Below, in pieces: positions 1 to 10,621 of a DNA stretch of 64,000 nt (positions within the stretch are counted from its first letter, which is position 1; the number at the start of each line of letters is the position of its first letter). The notes beneath the pieces were generated by a model that saw only the letters and a list, made by a program, of their open reading frames with translations, searched no databases and was not told the DNA's origin. The stretch comes from Hyaloperonospora brassicae (lineage: Eukaryota; Oomycota; Peronosporomycetes; Peronosporales; Peronosporaceae), in assembly GCA_947650285.1 (NCBI GenBank), contig CANTFL010001315.1, positions 434,001 through 498,000 on the forward strand. The letters run 5' to 3'. The position numbers were made by a program, and so were the translations under genes.

Positions 1-2440
1 ATATAAACTCGCGCACGAACCGACCGCGCGTTGTTCGGTATAATTGGCGTCGCACGAAATGTTTCTAGCAAGCTAAGAATACAATGCTCGGATGAATTTA
101 ACTTGTATTGGTGTCATTTCTTCGATTTTACTAAGTAAATATTTCTATATTTTTATGGATGATTCTCATACAATATCACCTTATCGGCTTCCCTTCATAT
201 CTTAATTCACATTCAGATCGTACATCTTGTACAGCGAAGCTCCCGTAATTAGATGTATCGACTACTTTCCAGCGCAAGAGCTTCTGCAATCGCTATAATT
301 ATTTGTGGTACGAAGCTGAGAGGCTATCGGATCCAAAACTATTCTGTGCGATGCTGCTATAATTTCGAAGACATTGCCGTATCATTGGAGATCTACCGAT
401 AACGAGAATTGACTTCGTAAATAGCCGCCGGATACCCGTACCGCTGGAGTAGCTGCTAATTTGACGGTCTTTTAAGCCTTGCACCATTCGGACAAACATG
501 CACGGGTGGGTGAAGGTTGGATAATTGTTTGGTATGAATTCTTCCTGAATATCGACTTTGCAGCCAGGAAACATGTGCTTGCTACTAATTCAGGGTAGAT
601 TGCGATTTCTTTCACAGAGCTTCATAACACAACCGTTATACCGTATCAAGCTTAGCTTGGTTGCGGCTGTAAAGGTTAAATCATCCGGCGCCGCTGGTGG
701 TAAATGAAATATATAATATGAGCAAAAAAGGCTGTCTCTGTCTAACATATGGTTCGAGTAATTACCGTATCGATTATTTAAGCGCAACCGACTTCTTTTT
801 AAATTTCACGCCAGATTCGCTATCCCAACATCGACAGATATTTTTTAGCGATAATAAACACATTTCAATGGTTTTTGGACGAGAATTAACAAATGAGCTG
901 CAGATTATCGTCTTGCTTATGTGCACTATCGCTATTTGTCGCCGATACCAGCGTTAAACGACACGCCGTTCCAAGTTGAATTTAAACGTTAATTTTGTTC
1001 CTAACATGACGTGCTTAATACAGACTACGTATAGCCTTGTCCACTCGAGAATAAAGCAAATTGGTAGTAAAAGTGAGATATTTTGAGGAACGATTATGAA
1101 GCGAAACTATACGTCTGCATTATGCGCGAGTCGGTATCAATTCTTCTTCTACCTGCGTACAAGAATGATTAGGCTGAAGTACCTACACACAACCGTGTAG
1201 GAATGAGACAGCTATATCACGGCCAATGTGTAAAAAAACGCATGGTAAAAGGACTTAACGAATAAATGCGTGACCGTTTCAGGCCCGTCGCCACGGGCTC
1301 CGTCAGCGACTCACCGATCGCAGCGCACTTCCTTGGTCCTGCAGCCGTTGCCACTACCACGTTTTGTCTATGCATCGATATTTTCGAGCGATAGCATAAA
1401 CGTTCTACAACTGCTCTACATACCATAATTCCTTGGTGCACTTCAAGCACCTGGCCGGATAAGAATTGTAACTAATCTATACAAACACTAGTTTACGCAT
1501 TGGCTTAAGCTAAATTTGGACGTCTCCGGGGCTGCCACATTCTTAATAAACGTTACAGGCTGCTGCTGCGTGTACGCGAGTAACAGATACAAAATCAGTG
1601 TGATACAAGACACATCCTTATTATTGGTGTGTGTGTCAACCGTTTTGCGTGGGCAGCTATTGGGTGCTTGCGGGTTTTCAATATTGTTTTATACGATAAT
1701 TATGATACCACAAGAAAATGTAGATTTGTCTATCGTCAATATTGCTCGTTTGACAATTATTGCGGATACACATGGCGTTAGCATGCTTCATCGACTCATG
1801 GACAAGCATAAATTGCTACCCTCACAAGGAACTGCCGCAAAACTCGGCGTAAACCGCATGCACAAAATCAGAAATGGCTTTATCTTTTGGACTTAAACTG
1901 ATGCTATTTGGACAACGCAATACAATTGCGGACTGATTCGACAGTAGGAGAGACCTAGTTTTATAAAGGCGTGGACAGAGCAAGGCTCACAATGTAAATT
2001 AATGTGTATGACTTAATTCAATAGCATGAGTTGCGGTATGGGCCTTGAAAACCCTGTAAAAGAGATACAAAAAACTAGCAGGAGTCCATACCAGAAAAAT
2101 AACGACCCTTTGATTCTAGCCAACAAGTACACGCTTACAAGGTGTGTCTTTCATTTTATCGATTAGAGATACACCGCAAGCATTAAATGCTATCTGTTAA
2201 AGGACAAAGAACAAAACTATGGCAGGGACAGCAGAATACAGCAACAAGACCAATCAAACCAGCTTCACCAATTCCACTTTATGATTCGTCTGCCAGTGCA
2301 GCGCGTTAGCTACTCTATAGTTAGAGTGCGGCTGCCGCGGCACGACTTCGTTGTAGTCCTTCTGCACGTAACAAGCAACGCGTTACTCCAAAGCAATCGT
2401 GGCCCTGTCATGCTTTAGCTGGTTCATGCTGAGCCATTAA
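1..2440. other. Left flank, no recognised gene
   Basis: This stretch is AT-rich. It has short open frames on both strands, but none shows a domain, compositional bias or start context that I can support. I see no LTR pair, tRNA or tandem array. Reading the minus strand onward from the broken secreted-protein gene gives several stops and no recognisable protein. Confidence 0.5.
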
Positions 2441-2490
2441 TCATGAGTCGATTTGGTCGACATTAAAGCGTTTACCTTCCGGAAGATGCT
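2441..2490 (-). pseudogene. 3' scrap of interrupted secreted-protein gene
   Basis: This is the continuation of the open frame that starts at 8279 on the minus strand. The Gypsy element between 2491 and 7853 separates the two parts. If the element and one copy of its five-base target duplication are ignored, the frame passes across the junction without a shift and runs about 15 more codons to a TGA at 2441-2443. Beyond it I find only stop-rich sequence. The agreement of frame and target duplication is what supports the assignment. Confidence 0.5.
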
Positions 2491-2797
2491 TGTGGTGCCT
2501 GGGACGTAATGCCTCGACGAAGAATACAAAAGTGATTGCAATAGTTCCTTAGTTCACACGCAAGCTGCTACTCTAAGCCTTCTGGAATTCATGCATAATT
2601 ATGTCTCGATTTAAACTGGGACTAAACTCGATGGATTTCACAACGTGCTCTTATACGGTTGGTCCGTAACCATTATGGAGCGGGATTGTACAACGTGCGC
2701 GCATACAAAGTCAACCGCAACCATTCAGGACCGAGATTTCACAGCGTGCGCGTAAACGACGTTGAAAGTCATTCTGGAACCAGCGCCTTGCGCCACA
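2491..2797 (-). repeat. 3' LTR of element D
   Basis: The 307-base direct repeat starts TGTGGTGCC and ends with CACA on the plus strand. It matches 7547-7853 closely, with scattered substitutions. In element orientation it is the 3' LTR, because the purine-rich tract lies just outside it at 2798-2810. Confidence 0.88.
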
Positions 2798-3172
2798 TCC
2801 TCCCCGAGCGGATTTCGCGTTGGTGTATTAGGAAGTCTTGTACTAACTCGCGCCAATGTGTAAGGTGTCTGATGTTTTTTCACGTACACTCATGCTCTGG
2901 AAGTCCATGCCACCGGACGAGTCACTCCGATTGTCTGCTGACCATTAGTTTTTTGACAAGCGCTTCCACAATGTGCAACTCGTCACTGGTGGTTCCATCA
3001 AGTATCACTGGTATGGCTTTCGGCACCGGTCGACTGTTAAAACGCACAGGGTTTGGCACAAAGTGGTTAAAAAAACGATGTTGAAGCTCGAGTGCAACTT
3101 GATGAGTGCTCGAGGGAGAGTAAGCTTGGCCACATTATGGTTAATCATTTTCTTAATCTTGAACTGCTCAAT

Positions 3173-6011
3173 CTAATTTGCAACTAGCTTTGAATTTGTT
3201 GCATCTTGTCCGCGGTTGCGATAGCGTGAATTGAGATGTCTAGCGTCAAGCATAATCATGTCCCCAGCATTAAACGTAATACTGCTGCGTTTCCTTTCGT
3301 AATACTCTTTCTGTTTCTGTTTAGCATTCTCCAAGTTTTTCCGTGCAAATTCGATGATCTTCTGTCTTCTGTCTGCAAATTTATTGGCGTACTCGGATAT
3401 ACCGATCTTCGTAACGGCGTCACTGGAATCGCTTGTTTTTGCGTTGTTGCCTTTCCGAGACGTGTCAATTTCGAATGGCGAGAGCTGGGTAGATTTGCTC
3501 ACCAGTGTAGCGTGCGAAAACTCGATAGTACTGAGATGCTCTGACTAGTCACTTTCATGGTACGACACCATGCAACGTAGAGCATCTTCCAAAATTAAAT
3601 TTTGATGCTCTGTTTTACCGTCCGCTTGTGCGCGGTGCGATGTCGTCTTTGAAAGCTTAGTACCCATGAGCGCCATGAGAGATCGCTAAAAGTTGGACGT
3701 AAATTTCGGGTCGCGATCACTTATGATGACTTTCGGTAGACCGTGATAGCGAACTACAACATCAAAGACAAGTTCAGCAACTTGTGGCGCGTCGACGTTG
3801 GTTTGCGTGGCAGCATATCGCAGAAGTTTCGACAGTTTATCAACTAAAGGTATGATCTGTCAAACCCGCTTGACATGGGCAGTCCCGTAATAAAATCCAT
3901 CGATACAATTTCCCAACAGTGGTCTAGTATAGGTATTGGCATGGCCTTTCCATTTTTCTTCAGTGTGCTCGTCTTCCATCGCACACAAGAACCACAGCTT
4001 GATACATGATCGCGTACATCCCGCTCCAAGTTTGTCCAAAAATACCATTGCGCCACCTTTAAATGAGTGCGACGTATTCCTGGATGTGCCGCTGTGTTCC
4101 CATCGTGATGTTCTCGGAGGATATTGGTGATCAACCGATTGTCCGCTGGAACGCAGAGTCGATTGACAACATGCTTTGTCTTCGGATAAAGAAGCTCATT
4201 CTTCAACACGTACTTCTCATGAACGTTGCTTTGAGTACTCTTGAACTCCGGATCATGCGCGTAGCAGACCTTAAACGACTTCTTCATCGCAAGGGAGAGG
4301 TGAACACTTGAAACCACGAACTCGATATGCTGAATTTGATCCTGCACTTGTACCTGTTGAATCTAATTTACATCAACGTGGTGAAGTACACCACTCACCC
4401 TCCTAACTGCATGTATATCGAGCAGAAGTTCTTGATCGAGACGCTAGAGAGAGCACAGAGCTGTGAAATGGAGACCGTGACGACGCAGAGCTGTATCGCA
4501 AACAACGCACTGCTGCCCACAGTCACGAATACGAGGCAGTGAAGCGAAATAAGGGTCTGCGAGCAGAGTAACCCCGTTCGGCCGTGATAACGTATCGGCG
4601 ACCACGTTGGAAATGCCTTTGACATGGTGCAACGTAAAGTCGAATAGTGAAATATATGACAACATTCGAGCCAATTTTGGTGCAACCACGGGATGATGAA
4701 GCATCCAGCGGCACGCGGTATTGTCCATTAACACATCAAATGAACGTACATAAAGTCAATGGCGCCATTTGGAAAGAGCTGTCTTGATCGCTAAGAGTTC
4801 TTGTTCGTGGGTAGGCCACGCTTGCTCATAAACCCCAAACTTTATAGAGTTAAAAAGCGATAGGGTGATCTTTGCCATCTGTGATCTGGGATATTACGCC
4901 ACCCATACAGCACCCAGAAGCATCTGTGGTGACAGTAAACGGTATCGCGAAGTTCGACAGCTGTAGCACAGGTGCTTGTTGTAGGGCGACTTTTAAATCT
5001 CGAAATGCGTTGTATTGGTCGTGCGACCACTCCCACCGCATTTCGTTTATAACGAGCTTAGTAAGTGAAATTGAAAATTTGTGCAAAAGCACAAATGAAC
5101 CGTCGATAGTATCCAGCTAATCTGAGGAAGCTGATTAGTTCTTTTCGCGTGCTGGATGCCTTCATCTGCTCAATAGCTGTTGTCTTCCGCTGATATACAC
5201 TCAAGCCATTCTATGATATTGTATGGATTAAAACACAAGACTGTCCTTGCAAAAAGAGCACCCCCCCCCGGTGTGCGTAGAGCTTCTCTAGGCGCAGTAC
5301 CTTAAACGCTTCGCGCAGATGCCGAATGTGATCTGCGTTAGACTTGGAAAAGACGCAAATGTCGTCAAGGTAGACAATCACGAAGTCAAATTTATCGAAG
5401 AGGACCCGCATAAGTCAATACCAGACGCCTGGCATTCGTGCCAAGCCCAAAGGTGCAACACACCATTGGTATGTCTCCTTGTGATTCCGCAAAGCCGTGA
5501 ATTGACTGCTCAGTTCGCTTAGAAGCATTTGATGATTTACTTGAGCCAAATCTATCACAGTATAAACAGTTCAGCCTGTCATTTGATTAATAAGCTCCTC
5601 AAAAAATGGCAGAGGAATTTTTGGAATCTTGGTCTGACTGCTCACCTATCGATAATCAATAACCCAGCGGATAGGTTGCGAGCAATTCTTTGACCAAAGC
5701 CACTCACCCCGGGTGGGAGCATGTCCAATAACATGGTCCTTTTATATTATACCAAAGACGTTAGAAACCCAAGGTGAGTTTGAGACTTCTACCCAGCCCT
5801 TTCTTAAGGTTCTCTGTCACGAATGATTCGAGCGCTGCTTGCTCCGTCTTGGACAAAAGAAATGGGCTAGAGAGATGGGAATGGCATCCGGTTTCATCTC
5901 AATTTCGAACTGTACAGCACGTGTCGGCGGGAGACCATCAGGAAGCTTTTCTGGGAAAACAATGCTATATTCCAATATAAGACCACAAACCATGCAGGGA
6001 TGATATCGCAT
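3173..6011 (-). pseudogene. Element D pol: RT, RNase H, integrase (broken)
   Basis: Read on the minus strand, fragments appear in Gypsy order. A 5' RT segment is at 5817-6011. The RT active-site block with motif VIVYLDDICVFS is at 5211-5411. RNase H pieces are at 4850-5092 (TTDASG) and 4444-4734 (HHVKGISNVVADTLSRP). The integrase zinc-binding block, ending CGSCVRWK, is at 3844-4347. The integrase C-terminal tail rich in Lys and Glu is at 3173-3502. Neighbouring pieces lie in different frames or are separated by stops, so no functional polyprotein can be made. A run of ten C at about 5263 is one visible frameshift site. The arrangement and motifs match element C closely. Confidence 0.85.
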
Positions 6012-6447
6012 GTGGTAACAGGGGATACTTTTACAATGTAAATCTCGGCGTATTCGTTTCTTCGCACATAAAATGGTCGCGAACGTCCACTTCGTACAGG
6101 GCTATGATTATAATGATCAGGCTGGGCCAACCTGTTATCGTTCATGCCATCGGAGTTAGCTGGAGCCTTTTAATGTAAAACTTTTCCGGAGATCCAGTCC
6201 ATCTGCGGAGCGTAATCGCTAAACCACGGAAGCCGAAAAATGACGTCCTGAGCAACACCTAAGGAACTCTCCGTAAATATCATGTGAGAAAATTCTATGT
6301 CACTCATTCGAACAGTTGCTTCGACTGTCGACAACTCAGCTGACGAAGTTAGTTAACCATCGAACCTCTTCAGCTATCCCCGCTGATTACTGATGACTCG
6401 TGACGCAAGGCCTGGACGAATCATGTTTGTGAAAGCTCCACAATCCA

Positions 6448-7440
6448 TTAAATTGTCACGTGCACACGATCAATCATACCGCGTTTACGCAGCAAAGATG
6501 GATGTTGATCGATCACGTGTACTTCAACAGTGTTGATAGTGTATTGATCGAACACGATCCTACTTGCATCGTTCTCTTTTGTCTCTTTCACACTATCGAT
6601 CATGCCGTTTTTCCCATTCGGACGCGATGAATTTTGAAATCGTGGCCTCGTCGGACATTCTGCGAGTCGATGGCCTGGCTGTTTACAATAAAAGCACAAT
6701 TTGCACTAAAAGCATTCTTTCTTAGACTCCACTTGTACATTATCGAGTTCCATAGGCTCTAGTCGGGCATCTTCGAAGCGCGGTCGCGGCCTTATTTCTT
6801 GTCTACAAAACGGCTGCACGCGTCTGGCGGTCCCGACGCCAAAATTCGGACGCTCGAGATCATAAGCAACATTGATCGCTTGCCTCAATGGTGAGCATCG
6901 TCGATACTCGACTTCAGTGCGAGTTTAATGCTTTACTCCCTTAGTGAAATAGAAAATGGATTCGACAACACTCAAATTTTGGACCTAAATCATCCGCTGT
7001 CAAAAGCGATTAACGAATTCCCTGAGGTCCCGGCATTGAGTCTGATCTAGGTATCGAAGCTGGTCACGGAGACGAATCTAAAGGTCTGCTGGTACGAACT
7101 ATTGCTCCAGTTGAAAAAAGAGCTCATCCACAGTCGTGATCTTGCTTCTTACCCAAACAAATCATTCCGCTGAAGTGCCTACGAGCATGCTTCCAATGGT
7201 TGGAATAATTGTAGCTGCCATCGTCGCGCACTTCCAATTGACACGCCTCACTGTAAAATGCTGCTGTACTTGTTCCTTAAAAAGCGCAAACGATTCTTCT
7301 ACTTATCCTTCATACCGGGGAGCCTTCACTGCGTCCAAACGTTAGTCCTTTAGTATTGTAGCCTCAGCCATCTTTCGCATCATTTCTTGTTGTTGCGACA
7401 TCATCGCCAGCATGCTTTGCATGAGCTCAGCATTGACGGC
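6448..7440 (-). pseudogene. Element D gag remnant with zinc knuckle
   Basis: This is the capsid-type gene of element D, decayed. A perfect CCHC knuckle (CFYCKQPGHRLAEC, spacing C-X2-C-X4-H-X4-C) is encoded near 6660-6699. Upstream, 6706-6888 gives a gag C-terminal segment. Farther upstream, around 7150-7440, a Met- and Gln-rich start and a charged segment resemble the start of gag in element C, but stops interrupt them. The leader between the primer-binding site and this region is only about 100 bases, unlike element C. The protease domain between 6012 and 6447 is too decayed to delimit. Confidence 0.7.
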
Positions 7441-7546
7441 CCGCTAATGTCGTGCATAACCTTCGCACAGCTTTTCGCAGACAGATCGGAGTCGAGTCGG
7501 GTTCAGGGTATGAGTGTGGTTCTTCAGACCAACAAGTGTTACCAGA

Positions 7547-7853
7547 TGTGGTGCCTGGAATGTAATGCCTTGACGGAGAATACAAAAGTGATTGCAATAG
7601 TTCCTTAGTTCACACGCAAGCTGCTACTCTAAGCCTTCTGGAATTCATGCATAATTATGTCTCGATTTAAACTGGGACTAAACTCGATGGATTTCACAAC
7701 GTGCTCTTATACGGTTGGTCCGTAACCATTATGGAGCGGGATTGTACAACGTGCGCGCATACAAAGTCAACCGCAACCATTCTGGAGCGAAATTGCACAC
7801 CGTGCGCGTAAACGACATCGAAAGTCATTCTGGAACCAGCGCCTTGCGCTACA
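7547..7853 (-). repeat. 5' LTR of element D
   Basis: This is the 307-base partner of 2491-2797. The sequence immediately inside it (7546 downward, minus strand) reads TC then TGGTAACACTTG. It resembles the primer-binding sites of elements A, B and C, and so fixes this copy as the 5' LTR. Confidence 0.88.
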
Positions 7854-8279
7854 ATGCTCGTTAACCCGGATGAAAAACTCGTTAAATCTTTCTTTTTGTT
7901 CGCTGGAAGCGAACTCTCCAGAACTTACCCCTGTATGAACTCGCCCCCAACACAACAATGCGTTCTTGAAGTGCGATTTCAGCGTATCTTTTATTATGTT
8001 ACGGATGGAACGTTAAACCGGATCTGTAGGACGACAATTGGTTTCGACCCAACTGACTAAAGGATCCCAATGTGCAATAACCTCCTCCCAGGTTTCATAA
8101 CTGGGACGGCCTCCACTTATTTAACTCTCGCCGTCGGCGGTCGCCCCAGTGTCAGTGTCGCGTAGGCCACTCGCCGGATCGTCCACCACGTCGCCATGAA
8201 GTGCATGGGCTTGCAGCAGAGTCAACTTGGACAAGAAGACGATGATGCCAGGCAGGAGCACGGCGTAGACAAGACGCAT
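7854..8279 (-). pseudogene. Secreted-protein gene, 5' part, broken
   Basis: An ATG at 8277-8279 opens a frame whose first 26 residues form a typical signal peptide: MRLVYAVLLP, a hydrophobic core, then an Ala-His-Ala end. A short acidic segment follows and a TAA stops it at 8121-8123, giving a 52-residue product. The same frame then runs on with only one more stop (near 8023) to 7854, where element D begins. It gives Trp-rich and then Lys/Phe-rich protein-like sequence. I infer a former secreted-protein gene, possibly an effector, disabled by nonsense changes and by the insertion. No RXLR, LFLAK or other named effector motif is visible, and I do not recognise the family. An intact 52-residue secreted peptide remains possible. 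Confidence 0.5.
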
Positions 8280-8442
8280 TGCTCACTGTGGTTGTGGATA
8301 AGTGTTCGCCTGAGGGTGAATGTGGGAATGAAGTGACGTGGGGGGCCTCGGAGACGCAGTACGCCCGCCATCCAGCGTGCGGTTTGAGCTCTGCTTTTAA
8401 GACGTGCATCCGATGTCTACAATATAATCAAAAGAATGGAAA

Positions 8443-8670
8443 GTGCGTTTTACTGCTTATATCGTTAATATCGTCCTCGCCGTAGTATGTAGCTCAATAT
8501 CCCATCGTAGACCAGAAATCAATTTAGTGGAGACCGGCTTCTCGACTCGATTCTTGCATAGCAGCTGCAAACAGTCAAAAAGCCGGCGCAGTCTGGTATT
8601 GCATAATCCGTCATTTACTGTCATTCACAGAGCACAGGACACTCGAGTCTATCGCAAGGTATCTCAGTGA
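8443..8670 (+). pseudogene. Possible decayed RXLR-like secreted protein, copy 1
   Basis: A 75-codon open frame begins with GTG, not ATG, at 8443. Its first 20 residues form a hydrophobic leader (RFTAYIVNIVLAVVCSSIS). At residues 36-39 there is RFLH, where RXLR effectors place their motif. No acidic dEER segment follows. A GTG cannot normally start a eukaryotic gene, so if this was an effector gene its start codon has been lost. The same sequence recurs about 1.05 kb downstream in worse condition. The similarity to effectors is weak and may be chance. Confidence 0.28.
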
Positions 8671-8755
8671 TCCTGCATCCCTTATCGAAGGGCGATGAGC
8701 CCCGCAGCAGCTGGTCGCCAGATGGGACTATCAACATCTTGAAGGAGGGGAAAGA
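8515..8755 (+). repeat. Duplicated segment, copy 1
   Basis: This stretch is similar to 9566-9810 over its whole length. Shared blocks include GTGGAGACCG, the segment around CAGAGCACAGGACACTCGAG, and the block ending in GATGGGA. Substitutions and small indels are frequent, so the duplication is old. It includes part of the putative secreted open frame. Confidence 0.7.
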
Positions 8756-9565
8756 AAAAACACGTCTGTCAACTATCCATTATAATGATGTGCAAGATCT
8801 CTCTAGAAGCTCCCCAATAAGAAATAAAGCGCCGGGTCAGGCTGAGATTCGTGCAGGCCGCCGGGGGTAGCGAGTCGTCGCTAGGATCTAAGGTAAACAG
8901 TTCGAGACAGGCGTGTAAAGGAGCTGCTTGAGCCACGGCAGCGGTGCTATCATGCTCACACTAGCTAACGCACCGAGCTCACGTAAGCCTGTCGTATAGA
9001 AGCACCAGACACATTAACATGTAGCAAACTTAATGCCTCGAAACACGGCGTCTTTGCGCTCGCACCACAGCTATGTGATGCGGGTTGAGCTCATGAGGAA
9101 TCAAATCCTTTCTGAAGCTCGTTCCCCCGCCTCGACATCGACTTGAAGTCTCGTGAGCAGCCGATTCCCGCAAACGAGCCGGTACCACTGGAGCACTACG
9201 GATCCCACAGATATAGAAGCTACCGAACGACGCTGGTTGAGTGAGTTGTGGGGAATCAGTAGCTCCCGTCCGCCCAGTGGCTAAACAACTTGCCCTAACA
9301 CTCGTGCGCCTTCGGTCAGTAGTCCCAAAAGACGTGCCGCGAAGTTTCTGTCAGCCCGTGACACCCCAGACTGCAAGGCAGCTTTGGCAGTAGGAAACTA
9401 AGCATGCAATATAGTCAGCTTCTTCGTGGCGACTCTGCACGCCGTCCACACTTGATAGTCAATTAATTTATTGTCATGGTTCTAGACCTGAGATTGGAGC
9501 TGCTGCGCCACTGCTTTCGTCCTTGCCATACTATGCAGCAGCTCAGCGCGCACCATCCTAGACAA

Positions 9566-9810
9566 AAAGTAAGCTCAGTGGAGACCGACTGCTCGACTTG
9601 GTTCTTGCATATCAGCTTCGCATGTAAACAGTCGAGAAGACGGCGCAGTCGGGAGTCGTGATGGAAGCCGCCTCTCTCCTCTTATCGACAGAGCACAGGA
9701 CACTCGAGTACATCGCAAGCTGCGGTAGTGATCCAACTTCTCTTGTAAAAGGGCGATTTACCTCGCAGTATCTGGTCTCCTGATGGGAAATCCATATCTT
9801 TAAGAAGGAG
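9566..9810 (+). repeat. Duplicated segment, copy 2
   Basis: This is the second copy of the 8515-8755 segment. In the frame matching copy 1, a hydrophobic leader-like stretch precedes it (near 9505-9550), and the RFLH position reads WFLH. Stop codons interrupt the frame, so this copy cannot encode a full product. Confidence 0.7.
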
Positions 9811-10096
9811 AGTAGAGGTCAGATCGTCTATTAGAGCTACAGTTTACTCGTCAGATGTCTGCTGTGCTGAAACCAACTCGGTCATCTACCATGACAAGAA
9901 CTTTCTCCTAGCGCGTTTCTCATTCTGCTGGCTCGATGCTCCGGACGTCACGGGGGACACTCTCGAAAGGCCACGCGGTAATGACTGTTGACCAAGACTG
10001 GGGTTCGAAATATTAAAGGAGAGTATAGTGTATCCACTAACCTGAATGAGAGGCAGATCGCCGCTCCTAACTGCCGCATCCTTACCCGGTACTTGG

Positions 10097-10489
10097 TGTA
10101 ACGGGGTAAACCCTTGCGTGAACTTAACGCAAGGGTTTTGGTGCGCCCGACAGACGTACACGAGGCAAACTAGGATGCGTAGAAAGGGGGAAAGTAGAAC
10201 TTTTATATTAATATAATTATGTCTTTAACCACTGTCTCTCTGTTTGACTTATCTTAATTGTACTAATCTAACTGAATGTATGACGATGTCTACTCACCAC
10301 TCATTGCGCGCGTCTTGCGGCGATTGGTGGGTTGATATCGTCAAGATATCAACCGATGAACAGACTCTTTGGTCGACCCATCAATATCACCACCATTGGT
10401 GATATTGTTATAAGAACACTCAGCATAATATTCCTTATTGTCAATATCTCTCAAATGACAATTTCCATGTAACGGGCTGCCCCGTTACA
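10097..10489 (-). repeat. 3' LTR of element A
   Basis: This 393-base LTR starts TGTAACGGGG and ends CCCCGTTACA on the plus strand. It differs from the 5' LTR (17681-18073) at about 42 sites by my count, concentrated in its right third. It contains the hairpin CCCTTGCGT/ACGCAAGGG and the conserved core CACTCATTGCGCGCGTC. Confidence 0.92.
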
Positions 10490-10621
10490 TCACCCCCACC
10501 TTTAACTTATAGTCACAGTGTGACCATCGAAATATGGAGGCCACCCGTTGGCCACCATTGGGACAGGGAGCACTTGTTGGGTCCGTTCCATTCACTTTCC
10601 GCTTGACCTCGCATAGTTAAC

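Larger units (their letters stand above)
2491..7853 (-). mobile_element. Gypsy element D, degenerate, LTRs and TSD present
   Basis: This is a full-length Ty3/Gypsy retrotransposon of 5363 bases in minus orientation. Two 307-base direct repeats (2491-2797 and 7547-7853) bound it. The five-base duplication ATGCT occurs at 2486-2490 and 7854-7858. Inside the right LTR, read on the minus strand, is a primer-binding site beginning TGGTAACACTTG. Beside the left LTR is a purine-rich tract (CGGGGAGGA). Gag, reverse transcriptase, RNase H and integrase pieces follow in the usual order but are broken by many stops and frameshifts. The closest relative in this window is element C, with which it shares motifs and priming site. 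It sits inside a host gene. Confidence 0.9.
8280..10091. other. Decayed duplicated region, no intact gene
   Basis: Apart from the duplicated segment listed separately, I see no LTR pair and no protein with recognisable domains here. The first 250 bases may contain the promoter of the minus-strand secreted-protein gene starting at 8279, but I cannot point to a specific element. Confidence 0.4.

Noticed and set aside
2659..3176. Plus-strand frames at the left end of element D
   Set aside because: They lie in the LTR and at the integrase end of D, on the strand opposite to its genes, and have no homology to a known protein.
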